A stretch of 64,000 nucleotides of DNA from Bryopsis sp. KO-2023 (Eukaryota > Chlorophyta > Ulvophyceae > Bryopsidales > Bryopsidaceae). The stretch spans positions 1,488,001 to 1,552,000 of the forward strand of contig BSYQ01000015.1 of the NCBI GenBank assembly GCA_030272585.1. Direction: 5' to 3'. The notes below the pieces were generated by a model. The model was not told where the DNA came from. It made no database searches and saw only the letters and a program-made list of their open reading frames with translations. Made by a program: the position numbers and the translations under genes. Within the stretch, counting starts at the first letter, position 1; every line of letters starts with the position of its first letter. Positions 59,669 to 64,000 of this stretch are shown piece by piece.

Positions 59669-62600
59669 ATGTCAGAAATATCTGAAGACTATGGGTGTTA
59701 TTCGAGCGAGCCGGAGGACGAATTCGTGGATATGTCCGATGAGAGCGACGTAGATGTGGGCGAGGATGTGGAGTTGGATATTTCGACCGTGAGAAAGGTA
59801 GCGAAAACTGTTCGCTGTTTGGAACGGAGGTCCATATTTATTCGCTCGCGCGGAATTGAGTGTTCTAAGATTTCGGAAAGGGGGGGTTTCAGCGGTATTC
59901 AGGCGGAATACCTTTCGGCACCCGATGTTTGTATCGATGCCGCACAGAAAGTGTCGAAGGGTTCCGTGGTTTTGACGGAACTTTGGGGTCGGTTTTTTGG
60001 ATTGTTTTCTTTTCCCTTTTAATTTCACTTGTTTTTCTTTTCGTGTTTTTCCGCAGCGCACTTATCGAATTCTGGAAGGAGGTGACGGTCGAAACGAAGG
60101 CGAACTGTGCCGGGAGAGGGACGCCTGTATCAATTACGTCAAGTCGATTCTCGGAACGGACTCGGAGCTCACCGTTCGTTTGCTGAGACTGTTCAAGTGG
60201 TGTGTTTTTTTGACCCGTTTCCATTGAAAACCCCCATCGAATCGTCGGGCTCTTCTTTCACTTCCACCAGTTCATTTCCAGTTTCGTGCGCGTCGAGTGG
60301 AACCCACGTGTTTCTCGTTTTTCGGATGTCGTCGCAGGGACCCCACGCGCACTACAGAATCTTGGTTTGAAGATGCGGAGAGCGTTAAGAAACGAGTGGG
60401 GATGTGCGAGGTCTTGGCATCCGGTGCAGGGCCATCTTCGTCAGGAAACCAGGTGGGAATCGTTTCTCGATAACCCAATCCTTCGAGGCACCGATAAAAG
60501 AAAACCCTTTTTTTTCCGTCGGACCCCTTTTTGGTCCTATCGTCGTCTCCACAATTTCGTGGGGATTCACTTCAAGCTTTTTTGAAAATAAAGAAAGGGG
60601 GGATAGGGGAAAGTGGGGTGGTTTTCTGTTTGATATTTATTTTAGTAAAGCAGTCCCAACCAACAGATGCAACACACCAGAAAATACAACATAACACATA
60701 TAACTTATACGTGCATATATTTATTTATTTATATTTTTTTCTCCAGAATCTGAAAAAGGTTTATCAGGTTTTCTCCTTCGTTGAATTTTTTTCTTTCTTT
60801 CGTTTATTCAGTTTTCGTTAATCACATTTTGAAGATGGAATTTTTTCCCTATTCCTTTTTTCCATTAGCTGATATGGCTCCATCAACCATGTCACAAAGT
60901 AAAATGTGGTTTTCCTCTCAGGTACCTTTTTTAAAAAACATTTGCACCGCTGCCCCCCCTTTCAACGCAAGACAAAATATATATATACTTTTATATACTA
61001 TGTGTACTTTTTTCTCCCCTGGAATCTTATCTTCTTTTTTCCTGAAGATAAAGATAAGATATATTATTATAGATATACAGTAGACACCGCTTTGTCCGCC
61101 CCCGGATAATCAAACCCACCGCCTTTTAAGCCCAAATCGCCAGGAACGGAATTTTTAGGGGGGGGGACCCATCGTTTTATCAGCCCGATCATCGGATAAT
61201 CAGCCCAACCAATCGCGAATTTCATACGCGAATGGTCGAACGAAGAACGCGCAACGCAAAGGGAATGTCAAACGGTCGCACAAAATGAATACAATGCAAA
61301 AAAATACAAAATCGTCGACTGTTTGCTTCTGTTTCCGGACGTCATATTCGTTCCGATGGTAGTCGGCCTGGAGCGCCGAGGCTATGACAAGATGGAGGAG
61401 TACGAGAGTGCCCAAGACGGTGCATGGAGTTACTTCGACAGCGGTTGAACCGCCAGGCCACTATTAACGAGTTTTTTTAGACTTCGATTCGAAAGCGTGC
61501 GCGTCTGGGAAAGGGGAAATGTAAGACACCGTTTTGTGAAACAATCGTTTATTATGCCCGAAAAAGCGTGGCCCGAATGTGTTCGATAAAGCGGTGTCTA
61601 CTGTAATATATATGCATGTATTTTCGTTGGGCAAGTTTGCCTAATGTAAATTAAACATTCGTTCATTCATTCATTCAAAAAATATATATCCATCTATGTA
61701 TTTTGACCCCCCTGCCATTTTTTATTTTTTTTTGTTTCTTTTTTTTTTTTTCAGTCACAGACCACATGCTTGGCGTGTTTCGAATCGTTCGACAAAAAAG
61801 ACGTCACTTTTATTCCATGCGGCCATGGGATGTGTGGAGAATGTTGGGAAGGATTCATCTCAGCAGCTATCGATGGGGGCCCGGCTTGCATCGACCTAAG
61901 GTGTCCATCTCCAGACTGCAAACAATATGTAAGATGCAAGAAATCGAAATGGGGGTAGTGTTGTCTGTGTGTTTCTGTTCTGCAATTGAATCCACTTGAT
62001 TTCACAAAACAGATTTTGATTTGTATTAGCATAGTGGTGACGAAAAATTGAAAATTGAAATTTGAAATTTATGCCTTCTTCGATTTCCTGAGGGGTAAAA
62101 TAAATGGATATTAATTTAAAAAACCTGGGATTTCAATTTCTGCTTTCCCTCTGCCCTTTTTTTCCAACAAAAAAGAACGAAAAAATGATAAATAAATAAA
62201 TAAACGATTTTAATTTCACGATGTAATTTCCATCTGCACCCTAGAAGATTTATCCAACACTCTTAATGGCGCCCTAATTTTTCAATCCCGTATTCATCCC
62301 GTTCAAAGAAGAAAAAGCAAATTCGGTTTCTTTTTTTTAGTTTTCTTTTTATTTATCTAAGCAAACCTGCGATGATTCATTTTGCATCCGACATAATTTA
62401 TTTTTTTAATCATTTTTTATTTTTTCTACACGAAAAAAAAACATACACACACAAACACATGCACACGCTCGTTTACCTCCAAATATCGACAAAATTGCTG
62501 GATCAAATTCGAGATGCTTTGAACTTAGAAATTGGAGTTTACGACCATTTTCAATGACCTGAGTGAGTTTTTTTTTTGTTTTTTTCAAATGGCAGGTTCC

Positions 62601-63951
62601 TTCATCGGTGGTCGAAAGGCACGGCACTTTGAAAGACAAGATTCGATGGCACGAATTCGGAGTTCGATCGTTTGTGGATGATAATCCGTCGATGGCGTGG
62701 TGCACCGCCGCGAATTGCGACAGGGTGGCGGAATGCAAAGTGGATCTGGATACCTCACAACCCCTCGACGTCCGGTGCAATTGTGGAAATGCGTTTTGCT
62801 TCACTTGCCACGAAGAAGCACACACACCGGTAGGTGTTGTTTTCAATAATCGAATTTCTTGGAAGTAATAATTGTTGAATTTGCATTTGTAAAGGGGGGG
62901 GGGACCCTGTGCTTTTTTTCCCTTCTTTTCGCTTGTTTAATATTTCCAAGGTTGGGAATTCATGTGGCTGTTTTTTTTGGTTTTTTTTTTTGGGGGGGGG
63001 GGGAGGAAAGAGTGAGATCACAAACCGTTGAAGTGAAAAGAGTGAGGTTGCGATCCAATGATGTGAATTCAAGTGGGGTGGGGCGAATGGAGAACTCAGT
63101 CTCCGCCTAGGCAAATCCCTGATTCTCCACTTATTTCGTATTTTTTTACTCTTTTTCTGCAAGTTTTTCTTCTTTTTTTTCTCCGATCGAGAAATGGTGG
63201 TGGTGAATCAGGGGTCAGCCGTGTTTTAGGGGTTGATTGTGTGATGGGGTGCTTTCTTGCCAGAATTGGGAAAGCGGGTTGTCTGTTGCAAGGCCGTCAT
63301 GAATGGTGGTGGTGTCCGGTGTGGTGAAGGTGGATTGCGAAACTGTCAAAACGTGGCAAGCTAAAAATAGCGCGGAGTCGGAGAACCTTAATTACATTCT
63401 AGTCAACACGAAGCCATGTCCCCAGTGCAAACGGCCGATCGAGAAAAACCAGGTGGGGTTTGGGGAGTTTTTTTATGTTTTTTTGAATAGGAAATACTGG
63501 GGGTGGTTGAAAAGAAAAGCAGGATTTTGTCGATTGGGGGGGGGGGTGATTTCCATAATTATTATTCTAAATTTATGTTATTATTTATATTTTTTAATGG
63601 CTTATCGCTCTGGTGGATAAGTCGGAAAATGTATGTGTATGGAATTACTAATAATAGTAAATTTTGAAGATCGATGGATTTTTTTTTTCTCTCAAACCGT
63701 TGGAAAAGAAAAAGGGAATTTGAACATGCAGCAATGGTTGGCTTTTTTTCTTATATGTATGTAAAGGATCGTCTGTTTTTAATCGGATGCTGACGTTTTG
63801 TGACGATTTTTTTTTTTTTTTTTTGGGTGGGGGCAAAATAGGGTTGCATGCACATGATATGCTCCCAGTGTAGGTTCGAGTTCTGTTGGCTATGCATGGG
63901 AAATTGGACAGCCCATAATGAGGCCACTGGAGGATTTTACGCTTGCAATAG
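59669..63951 (+). CDS. Ariadne-type RBR E3 ubiquitin ligase, 5' part
   Basis: Exons 59669-59797, 60057-60199, 60338-60422 (or 60452), 60869-60921, 61755-61928, 62596-62829, 63330-63452 and 63842-63951 are read; the gene continues past the window. RBR ligases take ubiquitin from an E2 on RING1 and pass it through a cysteine in RING2. The start is acidic ([20 protein letters not shown]), as in Ariadne proteins, followed by a UBA-like helix region ([13 protein letters not shown]). RING1 is [20 protein letters not shown] with CGECW. The IBR has [13 protein letters not shown] and [20 protein letters not shown]2 has [19 protein letters not shown], whose last Cys is the expected catalytic residue, then FCWLCMGNW. 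The 3' end of exon 3 is ambiguous; 60422 gives the phase needed by exon 4. Intron 60922-61754 hosts a MITE. Confidence 0.92.
61078..61603. mobile_element. Non-autonomous pogo/mariner-like DNA transposon (MITE)
   Basis: The 526-bp element begins CAGTAGACACCGCTTTGTCC and ends in the complement of CAGTAGACACCGCTTTATC, a 16-base perfect terminal inverted repeat. It is flanked by TA on both sides (61076-61077, 61604-61605), the target duplication of the Tc1/mariner/pogo group. GGATAATCA is repeated inside the left end. No transposase frame longer than about 70 codons is present. It lies in an intron of the Ariadne-like gene. The family placement is inferred from the CAGT...ACTG ends and TA site. 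Confidence 0.85.
61625..61676 (+). repeat. SINE-like repeat 3' end
   Basis: GTTGGGCAAGTTTGCCTAAT followed by TAAACATTC and four ATTC units matches the 3' end of the family. It starts 20 bases after the MITE. Confidence 0.75.
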
Positions 63952-64000
63952 GTAAGTTTCCGTCTACATTTTCCCCAAAGATTTTTTACGTTTTTCCTGG

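Noticed and set aside
61200..61415. 71-codon frame inside the MITE as a transposase remnant
   Set aside because: No DDE or HTH motif is visible; it is too short and unlike any transposase I know.

Overview
The window is nuclear DNA from an intron-rich photosynthetic eukaryote, probably an alga of the green lineage or one carrying green-type plastid genes. The evidence is GT-AG split genes throughout, a plant-type dihydrodipicolinate synthase with a plastid-targeting leader, and a DUF1499 protein with a twin-arginine thylakoid leader. The species cannot be told from the sequence. Introns are mostly 60-500 bases and full of homopolymer runs, microsatellites and small dispersed repeats.

Layout, left to right: the 3' end of one PhoX-like (DUF839) phosphatase gene (43-1272) and a complete second copy in tandem (2673-5537); plastid DapA (minus, 7414-8472); a DUF1499 thylakoid-lumen protein (minus, 9045-10731); CNOT9, the CCR4-NOT subunit, diverging from it (11048-13373); a giant VPS13-type bridge-like lipid-transfer protein in about 60 exons (15152-46047, roughly 4,500 residues); an EAG/CNBD-type voltage-gated K+ channel (48759-51816, with probable N-terminal exons from about 46.7 kb); a TAF15/FUS-like RNA-binding protein (minus, 53139-56735); a RINGv plus PB1-like protein (57509-58781); and an Ariadne-type RBR E3 ligase running off the right edge (59669 onward).

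The genes look like ordinary independent nuclear genes, not an operon or island. The only functional links visible are the tandem PhoX pair, two neighbouring plastid-targeted proteins, and two possible bidirectional promoters (10732-11047 and 56736-57508).

The most interesting non-coding signals are these. The VPS13 intron 24726-24994 has complementary C10A11 and T10G11 tracts just inside its two splice sites. T-run/G-run junctions recur with one polarity across the window. A SINE-like dispersed repeat family has a (CATT)n tail. A 526-bp pogo/mariner-like MITE has 16-bp terminal inverted repeats and a TA target duplication. Nothing resembling CRISPR, rRNA or a viral gene was seen. Exon coordinates were read by eye from open frames, splice dinucleotides and phase, so most joins are consistent but unproven by transcript data.
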